The notes beneath the pieces are model-generated. The model saw only the letters and a program-made list of their open reading frames with translations, searched no databases and was not told the origin of the DNA. Shown in pieces: positions 21,993 to 33,202 of a stretch of 64,000 bases of DNA (position 1 is its first letter; each line of letters begins with the position of its first letter). Position numbers and translations under genes: made by a program. Origin of the DNA: Hygrocybe punicea (lineage: Eukaryota; Basidiomycota; Agaricomycetes; Agaricales; Hygrophoraceae). The stretch spans positions 3,782,001-3,846,000 of the forward strand of contig OY744462.1 of the NCBI GenBank assembly GCA_963556145.1. The letters are read 5' to 3'.

Positions 21993-22442
21993 CTAATACA
22001 CAATTCCTTGCAACCCCAACAACTTGATGCTTTTGTCAGTCTCTAACTCAAGTGTCAGACTGGTCTCAATGTCCATGAATGGAAATTTAAGAATAAACAC
22101 AGGTGGAACTTCATTGTAGAACCAGAATTGTTGCATATCAGATTGACACTTGAAACATCTTCTACATGTTTGTTGGGACAATGTTTGCATCCAATTCATA
22201 GTAGACTCTTGAACTGAAGTTTCTCCATGTAAAACATAATCAAGTTGATTATCCACTGGTTTTTCAGTAAATTTACACCTTGTACATTGATGCTGAGAAT
22301 ATGCAACTATGGTATCTATATGTAAAAGATCCTTGGCTAGAGTGGCAACACTGATTCCAACAGGTCCCATTGCAGGATGCTCATCATGCAAAACAGCTAT
22401 TAATTGATTTCTGAGTTGCACAAATGTTATATTGCCTTTCAA
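21993..22442 (-). pseudogene. Truncated C19-like peptidase fragment in nB2 (left copy)
   Basis: 149 codons reading MKGNITFVQLRNQLIAVL, VGISVATLAKDLLHIDTIVA, CTRCKFTEKP, CRRCFKCQSDM and VFILKFPFMDIETS. It ends at IVY followed by stop. It aligns with the Hel-C and Hel-D C-terminal domains. It lacks the catalytic Cys box (upstream) and stops just before the His box (HGQYHFTS in Hel-C). It is therefore a remnant of the autonomous parent, possibly Hel-E. An identical mirror copy is at 45468-45917. Confidence 0.75.
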
Positions 22443-23324
22443 TATATCTGAGAAGCCATCAGATAAGTAGTCAGATAATTATTCATATCATTTCAGACCA
22501 TGCCAACTGATTTTCCTTCCAGATAATACCACTTTGGGTGTCAGTTTACCTTTTAGTTCATCCACAGCTCACCATGTACAAAAGATTGTTCAAATCTAAT
22601 TATAGCAGTATGTAGCCCTCAAAGAATAGTACAACTTTCCCTCTATAACCATCTCAATCCATGCAGTATTTCATAAGATACAAGATTCAGCACTTGAAAT
22701 TCCCCTAAGTTACGAGTTCTTCCATTTATGAAAAACTCATTCTTATACACCGGGTTTGCAGTCTGTTTGGTGATTCATTCATTTATTCATCTCAGGGACT
22801 GAGCGAAAATTGTGTCCCAATATGGCAACTGAGTTCAAAATCCCATTTGACTGGTTTCATTCCAGAATTCAGAGCCTCTATTGACTTGCACACTGCATAG
22901 ACTGTCACCAGATTTGACAAGGAGCATGTCATGGGGACTGTCCTGCTGGAAAAAAATTATGGAGTGGATCTGGCATAATTTGGACCACCTGTGAGCTGGT
23001 TTATGTGAAGGAAATGAGTATAGATACAATAACTGGTGTAATACTGCAAAGTAAAATGTGGTAATTTCTAGCTATATTCTCTTGTATGTATGGTACACCT
23101 TTGTCCACTGAAAGCAGCTGTGAAATGTCATATCTGAATTTCTAAGATACAAACAAGCAAGGGTGGTCTGGACTTGTGGCTGACATTCGAGCGGAGTCTG
23201 AAATGCACAGTCAGACCATTTGAGCTCAGATGAGTGCAAAACCTTCAGTTGGTCAACAGCAAGATCGTCAGGGGGGGTAGTGTACAGAAAGGTAAGCACA
23301 TAGTTTTATTTGTATGGTCTAATA

Positions 23325-24540
23325 ATGATGTCTGCACCCCCCGCATCTCATCTGTGTTGAAAATGAGGAGCTGGGGGGTCTCAGGACCTTGCAATCCCAC
23401 CATCTGCCCAACCACCCCACCCCCCCTGTTTCCGACCATCAGTCCACCCTACCCCGCTTGTTTTCGACCACCCCCGGCTTGTGTATGCCCCCCGCACCTT
23501 GTTCACATTGAAAACGGGGGGTCAGGGGGTCTCAGGAGCTCGTGCTGCCGCCATCTGTGCCCCCACCACCACATCCAGTTTTTTACACCCTAAACACACC
23601 GTCCCACACAGTTTTTGGCCACATCCAGTTGGAATACACCCACGGCGCATCGTTGCCATTGAAAACTAGTGGCCGTGGGCCCTGAACCCTCGCGCTGCCG
23701 CCATCTGTGCCCAACCACTCACCCCCTCTTTTTTACACCCCAAACATGCCTCCCCTCATAGTTCTTGGCCATGCCCAGCTGGAAAACACCCATGGCGCGT
23801 CGTTTCCATGGAAAATGGGTGGCCGTGGGGCCCTTAATCCCCGCCTTGCCGCTATGTGCCCCAACGACCTACCCCCTCTTTTTCCACCCCAAACTCGCCT
23901 CCCATCGCGGATCTTGGCCACACCCGGCTGGAAAACACCCACGGCACGTCGTTCCCATTGAAATCAAGTGGCCATGGGGCCCCAATCCCTGACATCACCA
24001 TTATGTGCCAAGCATCACCCCCCCGACTCTTTTACACCCAGGACACGCCACCCCATGCCATTTTCAACCACCCCCAGCTCGTATACGCCCCCCACACCTC
24101 GTTCGCATCGAAAACGAGACTCCAGGGTGTCCCAGTCCCACCCGTTTCCACCCAGTGCCTAAGCAACATGCCCCCCAACTGTTTTCCACCCAGGACACAT
24201 CACCCCACGTCATTTTTGACCAGCCCCAACTCATATACGCCCCCCACGCCTCGTTCATGTAGAAAACGAGGCATCAGGGGGTCCCAGTCTCACCCGTTGT
24301 TGGCCAGTGCCCAAGCACCTCCAGACTCAAGCACCCATCTTCCTATTTTTTACACTGGTTTTTGGCCATGCCCGGCTAGCACAGGCCCACGGCACCTCAT
24401 TCCCATCAAGCACAAGCAGTAGTAGGGTCTTAATCGTTGCGCGTTGCCACCATGCACCCAACTACCCACCCTGTTTGCTCAGTTTTTGGCCACGCTGGGT
24501 TGGAATTGGCCCAGTGCGCCTGGTTCCCATTGAGCAGCAC
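23325..24540 (+). repeat. GC-rich tandem array, unit about 150 bp, in nB3
   Basis: The word (C)CCATTGAAAAcg recurs in degenerate form near 23352, 23504, 23655, 23806, 23956, 24107, 24257, 24402 and 24527, a spacing of 145-152 bp. The plus strand is strongly C-rich with CACCCCCC-type runs. Units differ from one another by many changes, so the array is old or fast-evolving. Pro-rich open frames across it are by-products of the composition. A related array lies in nB2 (26940-28215). Confidence 0.8.
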
Positions 24541-26720
24541 ATTTTCAAGTTCAATTAATTTTTCTATTGCTTATTCACCAATATTGACAGTATATCAGTA
24601 TTAATTAACTATTATTATTGTATTTATTATTTGAAATATTGTAGTATTAGCATTTTGTAAGTTTCAACTGGTGGTTTCCAGTGTTCAATGGCTCCTTTAC
24701 ACTACCAGTCCTTTGAACACCCTGATTCTGTACCAATTTCTACTGCTAAAAGATATTCTAATTCCTTCTGAGCATTATCTGAACCTATCTGGGTATGAAT
24801 TTTTATTCAGGAGTATCAATAAAATTAGCAAGTTAATATTCACCCATTAGGGGGGAATCTGTTCACTTCTTTGAACACCAATGTTTTGATCATAAAACAT
24901 TCAAATATTACTGGATTCCCTTGAAAATTGGTATGAGAGGGAAGTTACAAAAATCTGAGTAGACAGAATTCTGTCTACTCAGATTTTGTTCAAGATAAAT
25001 TGGCCACCTGTGGCATTTTAGGTTAATTGTGGCCTGATACGTGTGTTGCAGAAAAAAATAATTAAAAAAATAATTAAAAAATAATTGCTTTTACCTGGGG
25101 TTCAGACTTTGCACCCTGTCCATGGCATACAACTAAATAAATTCCTATAAAATTGTAAGAGGTTCTCTACATATCCTGCTACAACTTTGCCTGCAAAGGC
25201 TAAGGATTTCAAGCTAAATTAGAATAATGGTTGAATATTCATAAAATGTTGTCAGTAAATTAATACTGAGTCCAGTTGAACTCAAAATGCTTTACCTTTG
25301 CAGGAGGACTTGTTGTACATCATGTGAAGAGATATGGGAAAGTCCTGGAAATTTATTGAGTAGTATATGAAGACAAATTTACCAAATCCATGAATTGCTG
25401 AAAACCTTATGCTGTTTGGTTTGACAAAGAATTTTTGGCACCTAATTTGTTCTAAATAAAATCCCTCTGGAGTAAAGGTAGTAGTGTGAGGCTAATAGAA
25501 AATATTAGGGATTTTTTGAGAATTTTGTATGCCATTATTGTGAAGATATAGTCAACATCCCACATTGTACAAGTTACCGAGCAAGTTGCAGTATGTTGAC
25601 TTTAACATAAGGGCAGCTTTACATTTCATATTTTTAAAATATTTGATGTTTTCTCTAGGTTCTATACTACAATTCACATCTATGATTCAAAGAGATTAGA
25701 CTACATCTCTGCTCAAGAAAAATCAAATACAAAACACTGGAAATGCTTGGTATTCTGCTTTAAATCATTCATGGTGCTGGCAAGGCAGGATACAGAAGTT
25801 AGAATACAGCAGCTATAATGGAAGGTAAATAAGAGTGATAAATGGTTAATTTGGAGACAGGTAAGTTAAGAAAGCATATTTTGGTGTGGCATTTTTTTCC
25901 AAATGACTAGAAACATTATTTTTCTTTCATTAAATAAAGTACTGAAAATTTATTGTGTACCTGCAATGAGTCATTTTACAACACAAATAAGGAATAAGCA
26001 GAATAACAATTCACAAAGCTCTAGTGCCAAAGATAGTGCAGATTTCAACAAATTTATAAAATTTGATTAATATTGACTCTCTTTGTACATAAAAAGCCTT
26101 GACATTGCAGTAGCATTTGTAGTGTAACATGTCAACAGTGTCCTACAAATTTTCTGGTATGTATTTGGTTGGGTATTGCAGCAAAACAGTGAAAACAAGG
26201 CCTGCATCACCAAAGCAAAGCACATGAGTTGCTTAGTCATTGCTTAGTCAGTATCACTATCAGTATCTGCAACACACTTCAGTATTGAGCCTTAATTGTT
26301 GTGTTCAATGGTGCCATTGAATACTGTATGTACTGTTGGAAATGGTAATCTTGTTATTGTACATTGTTATGTTGGTCTTAGTCATTTTTTCTTTGTCATC
26401 GGTCTGGACTGATTAGTCTGTTGTTTGGTTGATTCAGTACCATTCTATTTGGTTTATTCTATTCCTACATGTATATAATTAGCATGCTAACATTCTGGAT
26501 AGTTGAACATTGGTTACACCATACACCGGACTTCCTCCATCCATTTTGATACTTTAAGCATAGCTCTAAGTATCGTCAGAGTCTAACCACTCATATCCGT
26601 GCAACCCATTCCTTACATGTACTGGTAGTGTTGGAAATTTAATGTGAATATTGATAACATTATAACATAAAGTATCTCAATCTAAAAATGACAACTGACA
26701 AGTTTCAGAGAGGGCTGCCC
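24541..26720. other. AT-rich non-coding body of nB3
   Basis: About 2.2 kb of AT-rich sequence with no open frame above background, no recognised protein homology and no tandem structure, apart from the 38-bp palindrome at 24950-24987. It could be captured host DNA or the decayed remains of an autonomous parent; I cannot tell which. Confidence 0.5.
24950..24987. repeat. Perfect 38-bp palindrome
   Basis: A 19-base arm (AAAATCTGAGTAGACAGAA) is followed directly by its exact reverse complement, with no spacer. Symmetry breaks at the next base on each side. It sits in non-coding nB3 sequence. It can form a cruciform or a long RNA hairpin. It is not a terminus of any element I can define here. Confidence 0.9.
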
Positions 26721-26939
26721 AGAAGAACTCGTTCATGCCACACTGGCGATGGCCCACTTCCCCAAGTCAAAATTTCTCAATTGCAAAAAGTGGAGTGTCA
26801 TAAATTACTGAAACAACTATAATCAGAAATGATTTTCCTGAATAGATGCATGCATGCATTTCTCTAAACAAATATATTGATAGAAGGGTATCTACTTAAA
26901 TATATTACTAGATACAAAGAAGGTGAGGGAGGGGTTGCA

Positions 26940-28215
26940 AAAGGTGGAAACATGGGCTTCGAAACCCTTTTCCTCTCGTTTTCTATGGTAACAAAGTGCA
27001 GGGGCTGGCCGGAGGGTGGTCGAAAATGGGGTGAGAGGGTTCATCCTGGTGGTCAAAAAAGATGGGGGCTGGTGGGGCAGAGGGCGGAAACACGAGGCTT
27101 TCCACCCACCCTGATCTGGCATTTTCTATGGCAACAAGGTGCGGGGGGTGTGTACTTGCCGGGGGTGGTCAAAAATGGGGTGGGATGGGTCGTCCTGGTG
27201 GTCAGAAAAAGTAAGGAGGGCCTGTTGGGGCAGAAGATGGCAGCGAGGGCGCCAGACCCCCCATTGTCTCGTTTGCCATGGAAACGTGGCATGGGGGAGG
27301 TGTACTGGCCGGGGTTGGACGAAAATGGGGCGGGAGCTGTCCTGGTGGTCAAAAAGATGGGGGCTGATGGGGCAGAAGGCTGAAAGGCAAGGGATTAGGA
27401 TCCCCCAGCCTCTCATTTTCTACAGATACGAGTCGTGGGGGCCATGTACTGGCCAGGGGTGTTCAAAAACGGGGTGGGTGGGGTCGTCTTGGTGGTCAAA
27501 AAAGTGGAGGCAGGCTGGTGAGGCAGAAGGTGGAAAGGCAAGGGATTATGTTCCCCCAGCCTCTCGTTTTCTATGGCAACGGGGCGCGGAGGACGTATAC
27601 TGGCCGGGGTTGGTCAAAAATGGGGCAGGGGGACTGGTCCTGGTGATCAAAAAAAGGGAGGCAGGCTGGTGAGGCAGAAAGTGGAAACGCAAGGGATTCG
27701 GACCCCCTGTCCTCTCATTTTTATGGCAATGAGTCACAGGGGGCATGTACTGGCCAGGATTGGTCAAAATTGGGGTGGGGGACTGGTCCTGGTGATCAAC
27801 AAAAGGGGGCGAGCTAGTGAGGCAGAAGGCAGATACACAAGGGATTTGGACCCCCCAGCCTCTCCTTTTCAATGGAAACGAGTTGCAGGGGGCATGTACT
27901 GGCTGGGGGTGGTCGAAAATGGGGCAGGAAGGGGCATCCTGGTGGGTGAAAATGGGGTGGTGGTAGAAAAAGGGAGTCTGGTGGTGGTTGGGTAGACAGC
28001 CGGATTACGAGGGCTTGAGATCCCCCCTGGCTCGTTTTCAATGGAAATGGAGTGTGGGCAGTGTAGGCTAGCTGGGGGTGGTCAAAAACAGGATGGGTGT
28101 GGGTGTCCTGGTGGTAGAAAATGAGGTGGTGGTGGTGGTTGTGCAGACAGCCAGAACATGAGGGCCTAAAGCCCCCTGACTGTTCGTTTTCAACCCAAAT
28201 GAGGTGTGGGGGTTG
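26940..28215. repeat. GC-rich tandem array, unit about 148 bp, in nB2 (left copy)
   Basis: Diverged units are marked by TTTTCTATGGcAAC-like words on plus (CCATAGAAAACGAG on minus). The spacing is 145-168 bp, with about nine units. The plus strand is G-rich (GGGG runs). It resembles the array in nB3 in unit length and marker word but not closely in sequence. Open frames here are compositional. The mirror copy is 43752-45027. Confidence 0.8.
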
Positions 28216-28899
28216 ATTCATGTCAGCCATGGTCGAAATCGCTGGGACAGCAGGTCTTGACTGTGGAAGAAGTCAGGGAGTCGAGAGCTGAGACTCCTGT
28301 GATGCAAAGTGACAACTTCCTTTTTTAATCAAATTCTGTGTCATATAATATTTTTTTCTCATCCATTGGAGTGGTTTTGTATTTTTCATGACCTCAAGAT
28401 AAATCCTATATTCCTGACAATATTTGAGGACAAAATTCCAAAAATCTAGTTTATTCATGATTTGTTTCCAAAAAAAACGGGTTAGGAATGCAGAATTTGG
28501 CTCTATAGTTGATTTCAAACATTAATCAATTAATTCATTAATTAAATTATTTACTTACTGATGAACTGCCCTATATCCTGAACTGATAAGAACGATTCTT
28601 TCATAAATGGAAGAACTCGTAATCATTGTATTATGTGTCAACTTGTTTTCTGGTAAAGATGCTTCTCCAATGCACCTATTGACAATACCTGGCTAGTACA
28701 CACCATCTCATTTGTTGTATATATGCATATCCTGATTTAATAAGAAAAAACATTATTTACACAAATATAGCAAGTCTCAAAGGACATCTGACAAAGTCAT
28801 AGTGTCACGTCCTCAGAGAGATCACCCTTATTTAATTTTACTCAGTGTCCTTCTGGACAAGTCTCAAGGGAGGTCCGATGAAGTCCCGGTCTCCAGTTA

Positions 28900-29660
28900 T
28901 TGACACATCCAGAGGGTGGAAGTGAATGATGCACAGACTGCACAATTACAACTCCCATGGCACAGATTGCCCCCTCTGGTGACTTATATTGGAGACTGAA
29001 GGAGGGCCGTGCACAGACTGCACAATCACACCCTCTACGGCCTAGACAGCCATCCCCCTGGGTGAAAGGGAATCATGCACAGACTGCACAATCACACCTT
29101 CCATGGCTCAGATAGCCACCCTTCTATGCTACGCAGCTAGGAAAACTAAGGAAACTAATGAAACTACATGTCAGTACTGACCTCTCGGCTGCAGGGGATA
29201 GAGATCTGGTGTACGGGGGGGCGTGAGGAGGAGGGGGTCAGTGTGGTTGAATGGGAGACATCGGACCATGTCTGGGGGTGTACTTACAGTCCATTGGGTC
29301 CTCCCCATCCGCTCCTCAAGTGGTGTGGTGGTCCGACTTCGGGGGGTGGAGATCTGGTGTATGGGGGGGCAGGAGGAGGAGGCAGTCAGTGTGGTTGAAT
29401 GGGAGGCATCGGACCACTTCTGGGGGTGTACTTACAGTCCAGTGTGTCCCTCCTAACAGATCCTACAGTGGTTTGGCAGTCTGACTTCGGGGGGTAGAGA
29501 TCTGGTTTGAGGGGGCATGAGGAGGAGGGGGTCAGTACAACTCAACAGGACACATCAGACCACTTGTGGGGCTGTACTTACCACTCCATTTGGTCCTACA
29601 TGACTGCTCCTCACTCAGTTTTGTGGTGCACGATCCAGGTAGAGATTTGAGACTGGGGGA
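28900..29660. repeat. Two tandem-repeat blocks in nB1 (left copy)
   Basis: Block 1 (about 28920-29110) has three units of about 85 bp marked by GCACAGACTGCACAATCACA. Block 2 (about 29180-29660) has units of about 148 bp marked by GAGATCTGGT at 29201, 29349 and 29497, with a weaker unit near 29643. The same blocks are in the Hel-E 5' region (60361-60800 and 60980-61200). G-rich open frames across block 2 are compositional. Confidence 0.75.
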
Positions 29661-29672
29661 GTACTGAGAAAG

Positions 29673-30615
29673 ACTTGTTTAGTGGGCCAGTGCTGCGCAT
29701 GGCATGAACCAGTTCTTTTTTTCCCCTCCTCACTTTCATGATGAAGTAAATAATGATATTAAATTGCATAAAGCATGTTACATGTAGTATAAGACATATA
29801 GCATATATTATATATTAATAAGCCCACCTCTCACCATAGTAACATAAAAAGTAGAAAAAATAAAACTGCATAGCGTGTCTTGACCTCCTCTCCCACTGTC
29901 ATGTCTTCTTTGCTTCGTCATTATGCAATATTCTCAGCCAAAAGAGAGAGTAACACATCAACTGTCAAATACAACTACCTTTAAACAGTATGATAACAAT
30001 TGACTTATATTTGCTTAACCCCACATCTCCATAACCTTGCTACATAACAGATGATAACATGAAGACAGCTGTGCTTGAGTGGGCCAATGTTGCATATGGC
30101 ATGAACACAGTTTTATTTTCGTCATTAAATTTTATGATTATTACAAATATTAATAAGTAACTTTGCTGGAAATATATAATTAGCATATAATATATACAGC
30201 GATATCACATTGAATTATATGTTTTAAGTAAAAATATCATTATATCATCTGAGTTACACTCATTTCTGCTTATATGGCTGAAATTTTCCTATATAGTAAC
30301 AGTGGTCACATGTGACTATGACTCCTGTGATCACCTCAAAATTTAGCATATATGGTGTAAAATTACCTTATATAGTTAGACTGGTCACATGTGACTGTCA
30401 CTATTGTGATCAGCAGAAAATTTGCTATATAATATCAAAAATTGCCCTAACTGTATCTGATTTTCCAGGATTAGAAGTAGAATCATATCTGTTACCTAAA
30501 AAAATTTTGTCTATAGGCGATCAACTTTATCAATTAATCAATTAATTAATTACGAACCCTCACTGAACCAGGTCTGATAAAGAACGAGTCTTTTAATAAA
30601 TTAAAAGAACTCGTA
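29673..30615 (-). mobile_element. nA element copy 3 in nB1 (left copy)
   Basis: 943 bp with both termini (ACTTGTTTAGTGGGCCAGTG at 29673; ..AACTCGTA at 30615). The empty site is in Hel-E near 60335: GTCATAGAGT / CTTCC on plus, against ..CTGAGAAAG / ACTCTGTGAC in nB1. It is shorter than other nA copies because the stretch after the second CACATGTG palindrome is deleted (near 30445). Confidence 0.9.
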
Positions 30616-30917
30616 ACTCTGTGACTGACTGTGACATTTGCCTTTTTAGATCAAATTCCGCATCATACAAATTCTTTTTCTCATCCTTCAGTATGGTTTG
30701 TGATGTTTTACAACCTCAACATAAATCCTATATTCATGAAAATATTTGAGGATAAAATTCAGAAAATGTAGTTTATTTGTGATTTTTAACAAAAAAAAAG
30801 GGTTAGAAATGCAGAATTTGGCTCTATAGTTGATTTCAAACATTGATTAATTACTGACGATCCGCCATATATCCTGGACTGATAAGAACAATTCTTCCAT
30901 AACTGGAAGAACTCGTA

Positions 30918-32188
30918 ATGTTTTTCTGATACCAAAGAAACCTTTACACCTGAACTTAGAGGGTATGATGAATGCTACAGACTTATTGCAGAAAATCCAG
31001 TGGCTGGTGCTAGATTCTTTCACTTTATGGTAGAACTATTTATCAAACATGTTCTTGGTGTTGGTTCCAAGCATTCTGGCTTTTATGGTGACACCAAGGC
31101 ATACTATGGCACAGTGGAGCAACAAGGACGTCTCACTCTTCACATGCAGATGCTACTATGGCTCAAAGGATGTCTGTCACCTCAGGAAATCAGAGATAGA
31201 ATAATGGATCCAAATTCAGATTTCCCACAGGCTTTTGTTGAGTATCTAGAAAGTGTGCACATTGGTGAATTCATGACTGGAACTATGGATGAAGTCAAAG
31301 ATACAGTCAACCTGAAATCTAATCAAGAAGACTACAAAGATCCAACTCAGACTTTGCCTGAAGCCCCCACCCATGTGTACAATTATGCATGATGTGAACG
31401 GTGACATCAATTGTAATGATTGCAAACAGTTGAATTCATGGTGGGGCAGATTTGCAAACACTGTTGATCATTTGATTTTATGCTCCAATGTTCATAATTG
31501 TGGCAGAAATAGTTCAAACAATGAGAAAGTCCAGAGAAAAGATAGACCCAGTTGCATGAAGAAACATGGTAAATGCAAAGCTAGATTTCCCAGACCTTTG
31601 TTTGAATCAACACAAGTAGATCCAAAAACTGGTGCATTGAATATGAAGAAGGGTGAAGCATGGATCAATACATTGACACCACTTGTGACATTTCTACTTC
31701 GCTGCAATTCTGATATTACAAGTCTTCTTTCGGGTACTGCAATCAAAGCCATTGTAACATATATTTCTGACTATATTACAAAGCCTGGATTGAAAACCTA
31801 TAGTATATTTGATACCATCAGAAGTGTATTTGATAGAAACTCAGAAATGCTTGGTGGATCTATAAAAAGAAAGGACAAAGCTAGAAAACTCATCACCCAG
31901 ATCATTAATGCTTTGACTACAAAACTTGAGATTGGTGGTCCAATGGCTTCAATGTATCTGCTTGGCAACCCTGACCATTAAACTAGTCATAAATTCATTC
32001 TTGTTTATTGGAGAAACTATGTTAGGGAAGTCCAGAAAGCTTGGAATCCAGATGACAATAATGACATGCAAGTTGACTCTGAAAAAGTTGTACTGCACAA
32101 TCAAAAGGGAAAATTCATAGGACTATCTGCTGTGCATGACTACATTTACAGACCAGCTCATTATGAAGACATGAATTTATATGAATGA
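30918..32188 (+). pseudogene. Hel-C1 Rep fragment (left copy), catalytic His changed
   Basis: Resumes Rep at FSDTKETFTPELRGYD. The HUH motif reads LTLHMQMLLWLKG: the second His is Gln (codon 31147-31149), where C2 and Hel-D have His. The Tyr motif TYISDYITKPG is intact. Further damage includes a frameshift near 31365 (after LPEAPTHV), a TAA at 31979-31981 (PDH then stop, where C2 has Tyr) and a TGA near 32186. Without the second metal-binding His the nuclease should be dead, and the same change is present in the right-arm copy (codon 40818-40820). Confidence 0.85.
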
Positions 32189-33202
32189 GTGCAGGGTGCA
32201 GAAAGAGTCAAGAGAAACATTCAAAAACCTCATGATGAAATAAACAGTGATGATGAGTTAGATGTCTTGGAATCTGAGCCACAAACTGCAACTCACAAAA
32301 AAACTTCGAGATCTGGTGTATCTACCAGTAATGAATTGAGCATAGAATTTGATGATTTGAACATTAAAAATAATGAAACTTTCATAGAATGTGATTCTGA
32401 GGACAATGAGTCTGATAGCACTGAGTCTGTCCAAGAAGATACCAAGCTTTTCCTAGAAGATCACCCATTGTATGAAGCACACTGCATAGAATTCAGTGAA
32501 AAGAAGAAGCATGTTGTTCTAAACTTTGTTGGTGGCTCACTGCCCAGACATGACAGAGGAGACAGAGAATACTATTGCACCACAATGCTCACTCTATTCA
32601 AACCATGGAGATCTGGCAATGACCTGAAAAGTGACAATCATGGGATGAAACATTTATGAATCATGAATTCACTGATAGACAATTAGAAATTATGGACAAC
32701 TTTAATCTGAGATATGAATGCCTTGATGCTAGAGATGACTATTCTGCTCAGCTTAGACAAGGAGCAGTGTTAGATGGTATTTGTCCTCAATTTATGACTT
32801 CAGACATGATTTCACAGTTGGATGATGACAACATTCAAAATGGTGGTGACTTTGGAGATGATAATTATGAGCAGGACAACAATGCAGATTATGGCACTAA
32901 CAAATATTCTGAACTTGGTCAACATGGTAGACTGATCAAAGCTCAAATGGATGCCACTGCAAACATTGTTAGAAACATTGGTTGGCTTGATCCATGTCCA
33001 GATGGTTCAATCATAGTAAATTCTGCTCCACTTGAAGTTGAAATGAATCAACCTGGTACTCAATGGAAACGACTTGTTCAAGAACAGAGATAAGAAATCC
33101 TAGATGAGCGCAATCAACATATGTCTGCAAACTCAAAGTCAACTTCACACAAAATGGATACTGATCAAAATGAAAATGATGTGATGATTGTGGACCAATC
33201 AT
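32189..33202 (+). pseudogene. Hel-C1 acidic linker and helicase N-terminus (left copy)
   Basis: Frame 1 (to 32659) reads an acidic Ser/Asp/Glu-rich linker, then VLNFVGGSLPRHDRGDREYY and TLFKPWRSGNDL. It ends in a TGA overlapping the ATG of frame 2 (ATGA, 32656-32659). Frame 2 (32656-33093) reads MNHEFTDRQLEIMDNFNL and stops at TAA (33091-33093), where Hel-D has Gln. Both lesions are shared with C2 (56689-56692 and 57127-57129). They therefore predate at least one of the copying events. Confidence 0.8.

Larger units (their letters stand above)
22711..26767 (+). mobile_element. nB3 element, 4057 bp, present only in the left arm
   Basis: The 5' terminus at 22711 is TACGAGTTCTTCCATTTATG. The 3' terminus at 26767 is Hel-D type (hairpin GCCACACTGGCGATGGC, end CCACTTCCCCAAGT). 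The exact empty site is in the right arm: reverse complement of 45190-45210, CCCCTAGGT / CAAAATTTC. The insertion is after a T and adds exactly 4057 bases. The element carries no open reading frame of note. Its 5' third is a GC-rich 150-bp array and the rest is AT-rich. Confidence 0.95.
21884..28621 (-). mobile_element. nB2 element (left copy), containing nB3
   Basis: The 5' terminus is at 28621 (reverse of TACGAGTTCTTCCATTTATG) and the 3' terminus at 21884. Without nB3 it is 2681 bp. It keeps a C19-like peptidase fragment near its 3' end and a GC-rich tandem array. The empty version of its insertion site is at about 61575: ..ACATACAATGAT / TAGTAAG there, against ..ATACAATGAT / TACGAG in the occupied right-arm copy. 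Confidence 0.75.
21884..30917 (-). mobile_element. Composite nB2-nB1 element inserted in C1 Rep (left copy)
   Basis: Minus orientation. The 5' terminus at 30917 is of TTACGAGTTCTTCCAG type (nB1). The 3' terminus at 21884 is ACTTGTTTAGAGGGCCAGTG with hairpin GCCAGTGCTTCGCATGGC (nB2). Flanking sequence joins the C1 Rep frame directly: ..CCACTGTCTTT / ATGTTTTTCTGATACC, equal to the C2 reading LSLYFADT with one changed codon. The outer ends thus belong to two different elements that moved or were fixed as one unit. nB3 (22711-26767) and nA copy 3 (29673-30615) are nested inside. Confidence 0.75.
28622..30917 (-). mobile_element. nB1 element 5' part (left copy)
   Basis: This is the 5' part of an element whose 5' terminus is at 30917. 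It aligns over its length with the Hel-E 5' region (60026-61575, opposite strand), including the words TTCCTTAGTTTTCCTAGCTG and AGCCATGGAAGG. It is interrupted by nA copy 3. Its own 3' part is missing: the sequence stops at the nB2 insertion point and the 3' end of nB2 then meets host DNA. Confidence 0.7.

Noticed and set aside
23856..24422. 188-codon Pro/His-rich open frame (and similar frames at 26877-27995 and 43737-44828)
   Set aside because: These frames follow the GC-rich 150-bp tandem array, occur on both strands and in several frames, and match no family. They are compositional.
23325..24540. CRISPR-like spaced repeats
   Set aside because: The window is eukaryotic and the arrays are degenerate contiguous tandem units, not short identical repeats with unique spacers.
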